Shown: positions 46,586 to 58,092 of the stretch, in pieces
How the letters are laid out: every line of letters starts with the position of its first letter
Position numbering within the stretch: position 1 is the stretch's first letter
Assembly: GCA_019671135.1 (NCBI GenBank)
Contig: JAHRHY010000003.1
Coordinates: 558,001-622,000, forward strand
Direction of reading: 5' to 3'
Source: Linnemannia hyalina
Taxonomy: Eukaryota > Mortierellomycota > Mortierellomycetes > Mortierellales > Mortierellaceae
DNA: 64,000 nucleotides
Position numbers and translations under genes: made by a program
Notes under the pieces: model-generated
Seen by the model: the letters and a program-made list of their open reading frames with translations, nothing else
Database searches by the model: none
Told to the model about the DNA's origin: nothing

Positions 46586-48864
46586 AAGAAGACCCTGTCT
46601 AGCTACTTGCCTATCTTGTAATGGCTAACAAGAGGGCGTTCGTCGATATGCATGTCTCCCCTGTAAATTATCGTAATTTAACAACGACAACAGCCCATGC
46701 TGTGTTGATAAGCCAACGGAAAAAAAAAGTGCGTAGAGAGAGAAGGGACGCCGCAGTGGGCGTAGGCGGGAATCACAAAGCAATGAATAAACAACAACAT
46801 GCCACTGCCTCTTCGATTAGTTACCAGCTCACCAATACATATACATGCGACCCGCCATGGATAGAAATGGGATCGTTCCTGCATGTCCAGAAGGTCCAAT
46901 CACTTCCAAAACAAGAGAAGAGAGGGACAGTACTGTACGTAAGTAAGCTGCTTTACTCACAGTTCTGACATCTCCCCGTTTTCTCTACTAAGTGGCGATT
47001 CTATCAACATCTGCCACGCGAGTGAAAAACAATCGTTCCAAGCTCGGATCTTTCGTTACTGCTTCACCCCAACTCCAACTCCTTCCTTTTAGTCTCCATC
47101 CCCTGTCCATGCCTTTTTCTTACCCCTTTTTCTTTGTCTTTTTCTTCTACTTTGATACTTTTCTTTATTTTCCCCTGGGCAAAACGTCGTTGTGTTCGAT
47201 GTTGAGTCCAGAAAATTCCAATCAGCACTAACAACAACGAAAAAATAGAAATACAAGGGGTAGCATAGTAGCATCCAAAGTACCTAAGCGAGCGCCAAGG
47301 GAAAAAAAAAGAAAAAGCGAGAGCCAGCCAAATCAGTCCGTCCGTCAGTCAGCCCTTTTGAAAAAGACAAGAACGTGAAAAAACGATCCCCAAAAACACT
47401 CTCTGATGGCGTCGGACTCTCCCCTTTCTTTTAATCGTTCTCTTTCCTGGGTTGACTTGGACTTTTCCCTATGGACTTTTTTGGCCTTAACTTCTAGGCG
47501 TGGGCTTGAGCTTGGTTGGCGAGGTTGGTGTTGGCGGTCTGGCTGTCTCCTGAGAATCCGTTGCATCATCATGATGGGCGTTACCATCGTCACTCTGGCA
47601 AGAATAGATCCATTGTAGAAAAGTAAATATGGATTTAGTATTATGAGTATGAGGTCAAGGTTTTGATAGCACTTCCAACAAGGACACTTGGCAACAGTCC
47701 GGCAACAGTCCGATCGGTTGAGGTCACAATTGAAAAAAAATGTTGAATAGGATGAGGCAAGTGGTATCTTTTGAGCAAAATGCAAGCATCCAAAATGCAG
47801 ATATGTACTATGGCAAAGCAACCATCCAGGGGACGAGAATGAGGAGGAGTATGAGAACGAAACGTCAAAAGAGAAATGAGGAGGCTGGCAGCAGGGGCGA
47901 GACTAGGCCTGTGAGTGGATAAGGATCATCGTCTGCGTTTGCGGAAATATGGGTTTTTTCTTTTAGACAAAAGTAAGCGAGATGAGCACAAGCTAAAGGA
48001 AAGAAAAGGTTAAAGCTGGGAGGACAAGACAGGATTCAGCAATAGTCAACGTGCCCGTGGTGAGGAGGGGTTGAAGAGACCAAGTGAGTTCGGACGAGCA
48101 AATGGGCGAGGGATCAGCTGCCTTTATGCAGCATAACTCATCATCATCATCATCCCCCTCTCTCACTGAGGGGGTCGTGGATTAACAAGAAGACTAGGCA
48201 GGCAGGAGACAGAGCAAGAGCAAAAGTAAAACGAAGAGCAATGTTGGATGTGCGTGCTTGTCCTTTGCGGAAGAAATCTTTTGTTATTTTTACCTTGTTT
48301 TCCTCTTCCCAGGCCAATAGACTGGACACCAATCGTTTGCCCCACATGGGCGTAAAAAAGACAGAGAGTAGCTGTCTCTCCGACGTCCTTCGCATGGAGA
48401 AAGTGAGAACGCAGCAACTTGCTCTCTCTATCTCTTTTTATCCTCCTAAATCCTCTCCTTGCTCTCTCCTCGCACCTCCAAAAGGCCACTTGACTTTTCT
48501 TTTTCTTTTTTTCCCTGTGTCCTCGGCTGTTAGGCTGGCAAGCCAACAACAAGCCTGACAGACCCACTCACTCGAGCCACGACCTTGCATGAAATGGACC
48601 CTCTCACCCAATACACCGCAAACAACAAAGTTTGTATGTGCTTTTTCGTACATAAGAATACTCTCTCACACGACCAAACTCCATTTCAAATAAAAGGTTG
48701 TTCTTCTCCTTCTTTTCGCCTTTTTTTCCTTTCTTCTTCCCAACACCTACTTCTCTCTCTCCTCTCTCTCCCTCCCTCCCTCTCACACTCAAACAGTCAA
48801 AAACAACCACAGCCAACAACTCTACCAAGAACAACAACACCAACAACAACAACACACAGCAACC

Positions 48865-49521
48865 ATGGATATCCTCTCACCTCTGGCCGAGTCCCCCTTC
48901 AACACCACTGCCACCACGACCGCCAACCCCATGCCGACCACCGACGGTGCTACCACCACTGCCACTGGCGGCCTCCGCCGAAAGAACACCCTCAAGGCTT
49001 ACCTAGCCAACAAGAACAAGCTCAAAGAACGTCAGGCCATCAATGTCATCGTCGATCCCTCCGTCCTCCAGCGTGAAGACTCGTCCGGTTCAGAGCACGA
49101 AGGCGAGTCCAAGACGCCCTTCTCACCCAACAGCCCCACCAACTTGATGTCGCCCATCGGCGGAAAGAGGATCGATACAGACCTAGAGTCGTTGGACGAC
49201 GAAAAGAAGGCGATCGAGGATCAACTCGCCGCTATCACCCAACAGTTGAACGGCAAGTCGCCCTCCTCCTCTACCCCCTCATCACCCACAGCTGCAGGAG
49301 CCACATCAAACATCACAGGAGCAACATCAGGAAGCCCGTTCGAGGCAGCGGATGAGGCAGCGTTGATCGAGAAGCGGACAAGACTCTGTGCAGAGCTCGA
49401 CTCTATCATCAAGAGACGCCGGGAGTTGTTGCAGAGCTGGGCACGCGACTACAAGAACCTCAAGCGGTCCGGATCCCTGGCCAAACGTCAAGAGGATCAT
49501 TTCTGGGTCACCACCGCCTAA
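48865..49521 (+). CDS. Small coiled-coil protein of unknown function
   Basis: Single exon of 218 residues with a good start context (AACCATGGA) behind a CAA-rich leader. I recognise no family. The N-terminus is Thr/Ala-rich, followed by a basic segment (LRRKNTLKAYLANKNKLKER) and a Ser-Pro-rich acidic region with several S/T-P sites. Then come a first predicted coiled-coil (ESLDDEKKAIEDQLAAITQQ), a Ser/Ala/Gly linker and a second helical part (IEKRTRLCAELDSIIKRRRE). The end is SWARDYKNLKRSGSLAKRQ and a FWVTTA tail. There is no signal peptide or membrane segment. The two charged helices and S/T-P sites suggest a phosphorylated adaptor, but this is speculation. Confidence 0.78.
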   Translation: MDILSPLAESPFNTTATTTANPMPTTDGATTTATGGLRRKNTLKAYLANKNKLKERQAINVIVDPSVLQREDSSGSEHEGESKTPFSPNSPTNLMSPIGGKRIDTDLESLDDEKKAIEDQLAAITQQLNGKSPSSSTPSSPTAAGATSNITGATSGSPFEAADEAALIEKRTRLCAELDSIIKRRRELLQSWARDYKNLKRSGSLAKRQEDHFWVTTA

Positions 49522-52118
49522 AAAAAATTGAGCGCCCACTCACTCACTCGCTCGAATACTCTTTCCCTCATTGACGCCCAATGCTCACTTGCTTTGAGGA
49601 AGAGAGGTATCGAGTGTTTGAAAAAAGAAGGACAAGAATATAACTTACAAAGAGAAACAGGATTTTGAGTTGCAAGGCATCATCGTCATCCTCTCATGCT
49701 CTTTTTTTCTTACGTACAGAGTACCTTCCCCCTTCTTGGGCTTCCATTTCCCTCTTTTTTTTCACTAACAACAAACAAAGAATATTTTCCTTTACTCCTC
49801 TTTTTCTTCTTTCCCTTCGCATGTATCATAGTTTCAAATAAACAAAATAAAAAAATATAAAACAGCAACAAATCAGCACAGAAGTACACAGAACAAAAGG
49901 CCGCCTTTGTGCCGCCTCTCTCTTTCCTTTGCTTGAACATTAGATGGAGGGAAGGGAAGGATGCATCTAAAAATGATGGATATATTACCTTTTGTCGTTG
50001 CCCAATATGCGCCGAAAAGCAATTACCAACTAAACTGACGTTCTATCGAGTGGGCCCCCCCATCTGTCCATCTCGTTGTTTTGTTCGTTCGTCTCGATCG
50101 TTGCAGTTGTTCCTCGTTCATTCCTTTGGTTCAATAATAGTGGCGAAATGCACCACAAATAATAAAAACACTAGGGCGGCACTAAAGTTTCAATCAACCA
50201 CAACTATCCACACAACACACCCACAACAAAAACAAGTGCACAAAAGAATCTTCCTTCCACTCCATCTTGACCCTCGCTTGACGATCCCTTTCTTGCTTTT
50301 CATGCCTCTTTCTTTGTTCTGCATGTCTGACTTGGAGAGGAAGGACATCCTCCTCCGTTCTGTCTATCGATTCTTATTCATTAGGGTACAAAGAGACAAG
50401 GATAAAAATGCGCATGACCCATCTCAACCATATCAACGCCTTTTTGTCCTTCATTCTTTGTCTTCTGTCTCTTCCATGTTCCGAACGAGGGTCTCCCTCC
50501 CCTTTATTTCACTTTTATGTCCGTTGTTGCCCTTTCGGCCTTTTACCCGTCCATTTTATAAAAGAAGAACACATGAAAAATGAGGGCATAAGCATAAGCA
50601 TAAGCATAACGTCGTAGAGTCTCTCTCCCTGTTTATAGTGCATACTTTGAGGGTCCAGTATCTTAATTGAAAGGCAGGGTGAAACAGACAGGGCTGACCG
50701 GGCTGTTTGGTTGAAAGATTGGATAATGGGTTTGAACTGGGCGCCAGATCAAAATACTCCTCTCGTCCCTTCTCCGCCCCCCTCCAATCCACAACCCACA
50801 ACCTCACAACCCACATCCACAACCAACTACAAAGCCAGGGGCGCCCAGTCATACTCAGGGAAAGAACAGCTTTTTTTTTTTTTTCTTCAATTTTTTTCCT
50901 AGCCTCCAAGCTCAGCTCAGCTGCAACCAATCAACCCCCATAGAAAAAAAACTCGCCGGACAAGGTTATTTTGGCAGCAAACCAAAGTACCTGTAAGATA
51001 CAATGAGTGAAAGAAAAAGAGCTGAGCATGAGCAACACAACACAACCCTCGGTTTCGAGGGGTACAAAGAAAAAAATGGGCAAGATGGGCACACGACCAA
51101 AATGGGCGGGGGCGGGGTCAAGGTGCGTTGTCGTGTGAGTGAAAAAAAAAACAATATTGATTGCTATCCTTTATTTGTACTCACACGACAAAGACAAAGA
51201 CAAAGAGCATTATCATTTCGCTCACACGACCACACAAGAAAAAAAAGACATACACTTACACGAGCAAGTACAGTTGCTGGCATACAAACGTAAGTTCGAA
51301 ACGCCCATCTTACCCTTACATCTCATTTATTACGCTTTTTGTTTGAAAAGCGCCTTGGCCCCTCAATCATCCAACCATCTATCAAAAAAAAATGGTCATC
51401 CCCCTTGCTTTGCCCATCCTCTCTCTCGTTCCTGTGTCCATAGCAAATATCCAACAGGGGTTCGTCCGTTTTACCGAGAAACACTAAAGAGAAATGTTAA
51501 GGACCCTATTGTTATATCTGACTCTGACTACGTACGAAATGACAATGTATGCTTTCGCTTGTCATCCGAAGAAAAGAACATTGAGAAGGAACGGGTTCTC
51601 AGATCGCGGTTGTTACATCACACTTGACCCTAGAAAGCAAACCGATGATGACATTTCCCTCCTAGTCTTCCTCAATGCCGTACGTAAATTTTTATTTTTT
51701 TTTTATTTTGCTATATAATTGTTTGGACATATAGAGGGAGGCATCATGCAAGTGCAAGAGGAACAATCGAAAGTGTAAGAAAAAAAGAAAGCGCAAAGTG
51801 GGAAGAAAACAGCAAGAGCGAGTGGAAGAAGACAGCAAGAGCAAGTACAAAAAAAACAGAGTATTGTTACAGTGGAGGTTCAAACGAATATAAGCTAAAA
51901 TGAAAACAAACAAAGGATAGTAGAGTGAGCGAAAGAAAGAAGAGATGAAGAGAGAGGAAGGTATAGGTGCATGGCAGAAAGCCGAGCTCAATAACACGAG
52001 CTAAAAGGAAAAACGAAGAGGGATTCAATACGGCGGCGATGATAAAGTAAAAATATGGTAAGAGCTTAAACAAACGAAAGAGACGGCAGTGGCGGTAGAA
52101 GCACACCACGAAAAACCG
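49522..52118. other. Intergenic region, 2.6 kb
   Basis: No gene is supported. It includes the 3' flank of the orphan gene (AATAAA-like hexamers near 49835-49850), a (GCATAA)4 tract (50586-50609), three GACAAA units near 51187-51204 and the 3' flank of Cdc6. Confidence 0.6.
50586..50609. repeat. (GCATAA)4 hexanucleotide repeat
   Basis: Four perfect tandem copies of GCATAA in intergenic DNA. Confidence 0.9.
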
Positions 52119-55019
52119 CTACTCGCTGTCAGCGATGTTGAGCTTGACACCGGCCTTGGTAAGGATCGCCTCGAGAATGGCTTGGTCCTTGATGGCATCC
52201 AGAACCTCGGTCTCACGAGGCACCAAGGTCAGCTTGCGAAGACGCTCTTCCTTGGCCTTGCTCAGAGTCACCAATCCGTTGGCCTCGAGCATGTTGATAA
52301 GATCTTGGTATTCGCCTCGGCTCACCGCCCCGATTTTGTTGCTGCTACGGCACGCAATGGCGTAATGGTCAAAGACCTAAGCGAGAAAAGATAGAAGCGA
52401 TGGAATATTAATTAATATCTGCACACAACACAACATGCAAATTCAAATACTAAGCAAATGACCCATTGTGTCTCAACTGTACTACGGCACATACCTTTCC
52501 AACATCGCAGTCAATAGTCTTGCCTGCTTGAATCTTGATCACCAAAATTGCAAGGACAATTAGCTGGTGAACATTGAGATTCTTCATCTTCTGGACCATG
52601 GGAGAGCCAAACGCAGAGGTCAAAGCCCGCTTGACATGCTCAATCGTGACCTTGGGCGCTTCTTGAATAGTAACCCCACTGGTCAGCATTGTTGAGCCGC
52701 CACCGTAAACAGACAGCGACGGCACGGACGACGTTGAATGTGTGCGCGGATGAAGGATCCTTCTACCCACCAGAGTTGTGCCTCCGGCAATCCGGTTCTC
52801 CAAATCAGCCAGACTGATCTCCTGCAGAGGCATAGGCTTCTCCGTCGTGGGAGTTGTAGGGACAGAATGACGTGCCATCATTCTTTCCTTCTTCTTGGTT
52901 TCCAACTCAACCATCTCGATCGTCTGTCGACAGATATCCAGCGCCTTGCGCAGATCACCAGTGGCAGCAGCCACCTTGCGTGCACAGAGTTCAATTGCAG
53001 GCTTTTGCATCAGAGGCGCCACCTTGAGCATTCTACCCTTGACCGTTGCTGTCGCCATTGATTCATCGCTGCACTTGTTCTCTGTGTCCTCCTTGGCCGA
53101 GTCATCGCTACCCTCCAAGGAGAAAAGTCGATCCATGATGATTTCTCGGATCTCCGAGACTTGGTAAGGGTTGAAGTTCAACAGCTGAGGTTCGCAATTC
53201 TTGGCCTTCAACCGTGGCAGGAATCGGTCCGTCATATCCAGAGCGTTGGCGATTCCAATCAACGTAAGCTTGGAGTTCCCCATGCATGACCACTGGAAGA
53301 GCTTGTAAAGCACCTCCTGGTCTTTGGTCAGCAATTGGTCCATTTCATCAAGAATAGTGACACTAAATCGATGGAGAACACAAAACACACGATTAGAAAA
53401 ACGATAAGCAAATTGTTCTCTGAAAGAGCCCTTACACGATTGTTCCATGGTCAAAAATTCAACCACAGCCAAGAACAGAGACATATTTTGCAAACAACAG
53501 CAAAGGGCGGCCTCAAAGTCCAAACTTACTACATGATCTTGTTCTTCTTGTCGCCTAGAATCAAAGTCTCGAGAGCATTGATAGCTGCCTCCTTGTCACC
53601 CACCTCGGACTTGTATCCGAGCTCTACTAGCATCTTGTGGTAGACTAGCTTGGGGTCCTTCACAGTCATACAATTGATCGTCAAAACCTTGATGGCATAA
53701 GGCGCCTTCTCCATGGCGGGCTGCATATCGCGCACTATCTCCTTCAACAATGCCGTCTTTCCTGTACCAGGTTGGCCCGAGATGTACAGGGATCCAGCTT
53801 CGGGCGTCAAGATGTGGTTCAGGCAGAACTGACGGATTGTTTCCCGCTCGGCGACACGTCCAACAAGCCGCTGAGGCTCTGTTGTCCTGCGGAAGAGCGC
53901 CTTGGCGTCCTGGTAGTATCCCAACGTCGTCGAGGTACCAGTCGCGGCAGACGTATGACGACGCAACTGAGGCTCGCTCAGGCTGACTGTCGACTCTGAG
54001 CTTAAATTGTTGCTGCTCAAAGTCCTGCGGATCGAGGACGAGGGCGAGTTCGATAATGGCTCCAGGGAACACCTTGTCCGCGACATCCTCTTTGGGGTAG
54101 CATACCCTGTTTTCCGAGTTTCAGTAATATCAACAGGGGCGTTGGCGTTGGGTGTGTTGAGTTCTGCCAAAACTATTATGGATCGACCGAGTAACAAGAA
54201 CAAAATTTTAGCTTTTCTTTCATACAAACGAGAAGGCATGGTTTTGTGCATTATCACAAAAAAAAGTAGATCATGCATATCTCTACTATCAGCCGAAGCT
54301 TTACCTCTTGGCCGCTTTAGCATGCGATTCATGGCCGGCGTAAGACCCGTCGAGTTGTTGTTGGTGTTTGAGAAAGAAGGGGATTGTTCCTTGAGCACGG
54401 AGGATTTCCTCTTGGGGGTGGTTGGAATCGACTGTTGTTGACTGTTGGGGTGGGGTGGCGCACTGTTCTCACACGCGTAGGTGATGTTTTTGCGCGAGGG
54501 AGGCGATGTGGACTGGCGAGTGCTCCTGCGGGTGGGAGTCATCGGCGGTGTGATTGTTTGTGTCGTCATTGCTGGTGTAGACGGCTGAAGCAAGGAACGG
54601 TTCTTGTTGCCAACATTGCTGTCGATGATTGTTGTTGGAGTGGTGGGGGTAGTGGCTCTTGACCTCAACTCAGGACGAGTGTTCTCCTTGACCGACTCGG
54701 TATCGACATCCAGGTCAACGAAGACGGGGCCACGTGGAATAGTTGTGTTCTTCAAGTTCAGCTGCAGGCTCAAGCCTTGGCGGGAAGCAGTTTCTCTGCG
54801 TCTCTTTGATGGCGATGGGGGGTATGCTAGATATTTAGAAAATCCAGGAGCGGGGGGATTTCAGTATTCCTGCAGGGTAATAAAACGCCACGCTAAAACG
54901 CACATGGAAAGGGTATTCAAGGGCAAGGTTGGTTGTTGTAGTGATGTCTCATTACCATGGGTGGCATCGTTCTCATCGTCCGAGAAGGCGAGGGACCGCT
55001 TTCTTAAGAGGAATGTCAT
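52119..55019 (-). CDS. CDC6: Replication licensing AAA+ ATPase Cdc6
   Basis: Loads the MCM helicase at ORC-bound origins in G1. Minus-strand exons 55019-54956, 54826-54305, 54172-53530, 53362-52495 and 52376-52119 join to 784 residues, longer than the 500-650 usual because of a disordered N-terminus of about 280 residues. The junction of exons 1 and 2 yields YPPSPSKRRRE, a combined CDK target (S-P-x-K) and basic nuclear signal; more TP/SP sites follow. The AAA+ core has Walker A SGQPGTGKTALL (about 327-334), Walker B TILDEMDQL (about 412-420), sensor 1 LIGIANALDMTDRFLPRL and sensor 2 GDLRKALDICR. A winged-helix domain closes the protein (ending VKLNIADSE). Orc1 is the main alternative but lacks this length and its BAH domain is absent here. 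Exon 3 could end 3 nt earlier; I preferred the GTAAGT donor, which gives IMYVTILDEMD. Confidence 0.92.
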
Positions 55020-55424
55020 TGTTGTTTTGTTGGTACTTTGTTGGCTACGCCGCCCTTCTTATTCGAGTACCCCAGGTCAGGTCAAGACTTTGTTTGTAAT
55101 GTGTGGCTGGGAGGTGGTTAGCTTTGTCAGAGTGAGTGGTGAGTAATAAGTTGGAGAATGAAAAGATAGATCTCTTGTTGTTGACTGGAGAGATGGAGCG
55201 AGTAGGTCGAGGTAAGGGGGTGAGGAGGGAGGAGGAAGAAAATAAATGTCGAATGGGATGTCGCAACAGAGATAACAGTAAGAGAAAAGTCTCTTGACCT
55301 AGACTTCAAGGGGTCGTCTTTTTTTCCTGCGAAAAAGCAACAACAAAAAAACAAAAAGAGCTTCGGTGACGACAATTTTGATTCTTTAATTCCGACGTAC
55401 TTGCGGCTCTGTAACTGAAATGAT
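55020..55424. other. Promoter region of Cdc6 and 3' flank of TRP2
   Basis: 405 bp with no gene. I looked for ACGCGT boxes expected at cell-cycle genes and found none; a CTGCGAAAAA (55328-55337) only partly resembles an SBF/E2F site. Confidence 0.5.
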
Positions 55425-57383
55425 CTACAACTGGCCCTCGAGCTGCTGCTTGCGGTAGTAGTACTCCTCGCACACCTTCAATGCAGTCAAGTTCGATCCG
55501 AGCTTGTTGATCGTCTCCTGGTACTCGTCCTCTTCAACACTGTCGTGCACAATGCCGCCTCCTGCCTGCAAGTACGCGACACCATCCTTGACAACCATCG
55601 TCCTCAGCGCAATGCACGTATCCAATCCACCAGCATAGTCAAAGTGACCAACAGCTCCTGCGTACACTCCGCGCTTGGTCTTCTCCAGGTCAGAGATCAG
55701 CTCCATCGCACGGACCTTGGGCGCTCCCGAGGTCGTTCCAGCGGGGAAGATCGATCTGAATGCATCGAATGGCGTCTTGTCCTCTCTCAGCGTTCCAGAG
55801 ACGTTGGAGACAATGTGCATCACATGCGAGTATCTCTCCAAGTGCATCAACGAGTCAACCTTGACCGACTCGGGCTTGCAGACTCTGTTGACATCGTTGC
55901 GTCCCAGATCGACCAACATGATGTGTTCGGCTCTCTCCTTGGGATCCGCCAACAGCTCCTCGCCCAACTCAATGTCCTTCTCAGGAGTTTCACCGCGTTT
56001 CCGGGTACCGGCAATAGGATGAGTAAATACAACACGATCCTGAACCTTGACCAACATCTCAGGCGAGGCTCCGACGAGGGTAAAATCCTTCAAATCCAGA
56101 TAGAACATGTAGGGCGAAGGGTTGATGGAGCGCAAGTGTCTGTAGATGTTGAAAGGGTGGAGCGAGGTGGGCTTGGCGAGACGTTGCGAAGGAACGGCCT
56201 GGATAATGTCTCCGAGCTTGATGTGCTTCTTCAAGTCGGTGACGAAGCCCTCGTATCCATCCTTGCCAACGTTCGAGACGGGCTCCTGGCCGAGAATGAC
56301 GCGAGGCTGGGGAATCTTGGGCGTGATCTCGTTCTCCAACAAGTCAATGGTGATTTGGATCTCCTCGACAGCCTTCAAATACTGGATTTCAACCTCAGCC
56401 GGGTCGGTGACATCGGAGCGGTAGTGGGTCACGACCTGGATCTTTTGGTAGAGATGGTCAAAGATGACAATGGTGTCGCAGAACAAGAAGACGGCGTCGG
56501 GCAAGCCAATGGGGTCCTGAAGGTCGTCGCGCTTGGTGCGGGGCTCAAAATACTGGACGTTGTCGTATCCAATGTATCCGATGGCGCCTCCTGTGAAGTC
56601 CTGAATCCCCTTGACCTTGACGTAGCGAATGTTCTTCAACTCCTTCTCCAGGATGGTCAATGGGTCTCCCTGAAGAGCCTCCTCTGGTCCTGTCTTGAGG
56701 ATTTTGTACGGGTCTATTGTGCACGCAAGAATATCGACGTTTGTCAGTTAGCTTCGATACTTTTTGAAGGCTATCTTGCGGCTCCAATTGCTAATGGCGT
56801 TGTAGAATCTTGGTCCTCCTCTGGGTCTCAAATGGCGTCAACAATAGGAAACAACGTCGGTAATTAATATATACGACAACAAAGGCACAAAAAAACGTAC
56901 CACTGCCAATAAAACTGTAGCGCCCAATCTTTTCGCCTCCAGCAATGGACTCGAGCAAGAAGGAGTAGTCACACTTGTCGGACACCTTGAGGTATGCCAT
57001 CACAGGAGTCAACATATCAGCGGGGATCTCGGCAAAGATGGGGATGGTGTTGCCTGCGCCAGCAGCGATGAACTCCTGAATATCCTCAAGCGAGGGTTTG
57101 ACGGAAATCTATTACGTCGGGAACAAAAGAAAACAAAGGTGATGAGATGGAAGTTCATTGCTATGCGTGAAGTTCGTTCGAGGAATGAGGAAGGGATCAA
57201 GGCAAGCTCTGGTTCCCTTCAAGGTCCGTGCAGGTGGAGAGTGAGAGGAGTTCGTTCTTTTGAGTTCAGCCGAGTAGAAAGTGAGAGGAAAACCGGGACC
57301 CGTGCTGGAGTCCAAGCTGTAAACTCGAGAGATTAGCCTCCTGGTTCCTGATGAGAGGAGGACTGACTTACGTTATGCGACAT
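55425..57383 (-). CDS. TRP2: Anthranilate synthase component I
   Basis: First step of tryptophan synthesis: chorismate plus ammonia (from the glutaminase partner) to anthranilate and pyruvate. Minus-strand exons 57383-57372, 57108-56901 and 56713-55425 join to 502 residues, matching the roughly 500 of fungal Trp2. The first coding exon carries only four codons (MSHN). The feedback tryptophan-binding motif LLES is present ([18 protein letters not shown]). The catalytic domain shows [62 protein letters not shown] and [17 protein letters not shown], all expected for the active enzyme. A perfect TGAGTCA lies 156 nt upstream of the ATG, fitting control by a Gcn4/CpcA-type factor. No glutaminase domain is fused at the C-terminus. 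Confidence 0.96.
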
Positions 57384-57538
57384 GGTTGTATGTGTGTGGA
57401 TGAGGTGATGAAAGGATTGAAAGAGATGAAAAAGGAAAAAAGAGTGATGGAAGGACACAGAAAAGAGTGTTCGTTGTTTACTGTTTCGTCGCAATTTTGT
57501 GATCAATTTTATCAATTTCGAATTGTGTGAATCTTCCC

Positions 57539-57545
57539 TGAGTCA
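57539..57545 (-). promoter_or_regulatory. Gcn4/CpcA-type site upstream of TRP2
   Basis: TGAGTCA, a full match to the palindromic Gcn4 target, 156 nt upstream of the TRP2 start. In yeasts and moulds this site couples amino-acid genes to general amino-acid control. Confidence 0.55.
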
Positions 57546-58042
57546 CCGTTGCTCCGCTTGGCTGGTTGCTGCTGCTCTGGGAACGAAACGACCGCTCACA
57601 AGTTGCTTCGATGAACATGTCGCACTAATACACCGATCAATTGAACGAGCCAATATCACAATAACCCATGCGCGCGGTCCAAGACTCTTCCTGGCGCTGT
57701 GTCGTACAGCTATGCAGTGGCGCCCCGTTCAAATGCCACTCGAAAGGGGGTGTTCTCATCGCGCCGCTTCCCTTTCACAGCGGCAAATCTGTTCACTCTC
57801 TCAGAGTCGTCCTTTTAGGTTCAAAGAGCGTTGCAAAATGTCGTCTTTTGGAGATGGACCCAACATCTTTCTCAACCACCGACCGCGTTACTTCTCCTGG
57901 CGCGTACTCTCTCTCTCTCTCTCGCAGTTCAACTCTCATGATCTCATAGGTGGTCCTGACCCAAGGCGCCAGGTTGAAAGACAGCAATGGCAGCGAACGT
58001 TGACAGTGATAGGCGTGGTATAGGGTGTTTTTTGTAGTGGGT

Positions 58043-58048
58043 TTTATT
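58043..58048 (-). terminator. Polyadenylation signal AATAAA, eL43 gene
   Basis: AATAAA on the minus strand, about 45 nt after the eL43 stop codon. Confidence 0.5.
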
Positions 58049-58092
58049 GGCAAGAGTCAAGCTGCTCGAATTCTGGTAGGAAAACGATTGGT

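Larger units (their letters stand above)
40467..48864. other. 8.4-kb gene-free region
   Basis: I find no supported gene between the LPMO promoter and the coiled-coil orphan. Frames up to about 160 codons exist (for example 41545-41943 and 47345-47821) but show no domain, codon bias or splice partners. It holds a pair of ACGCGT boxes (41790-41802), a (GAAAA)4 tract (43767-43788), a (GA)n tract (46564-46585) and, at the right end, a C/T- then CAA-rich leader for the gene at 48865. Confidence 0.55.
57384..58092. other. Promoter region of TRP2 and 3' flank of eL43
   Basis: 709 bp. A 174-codon frame on the plus strand (57499-58023) crosses the TRP2 promoter but has no recognisable family and I do not accept it. 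No TATA box is clear. Confidence 0.55.

Noticed and set aside
47345..47821. 158-codon minus-strand frame in the right gene-free region
   Set aside because: Part of it looks charged and helix-like, but there is no family match, promoter or splice partner and most of the frame is unlike protein.
51287..51299. GTTCGAAAC, resembling a tRNA B box
   Set aside because: No A box, no cloverleaf and no acceptor stem around it. Other TTCGA hits (43239, 46204) fail in the same way.
57499..58023. A 174-codon open frame on the plus strand between TRP2 and eL43
   Set aside because: It runs through the TRP2 promoter, has no domain, no promoter of its own and an amino-acid mix typical of non-coding DNA.
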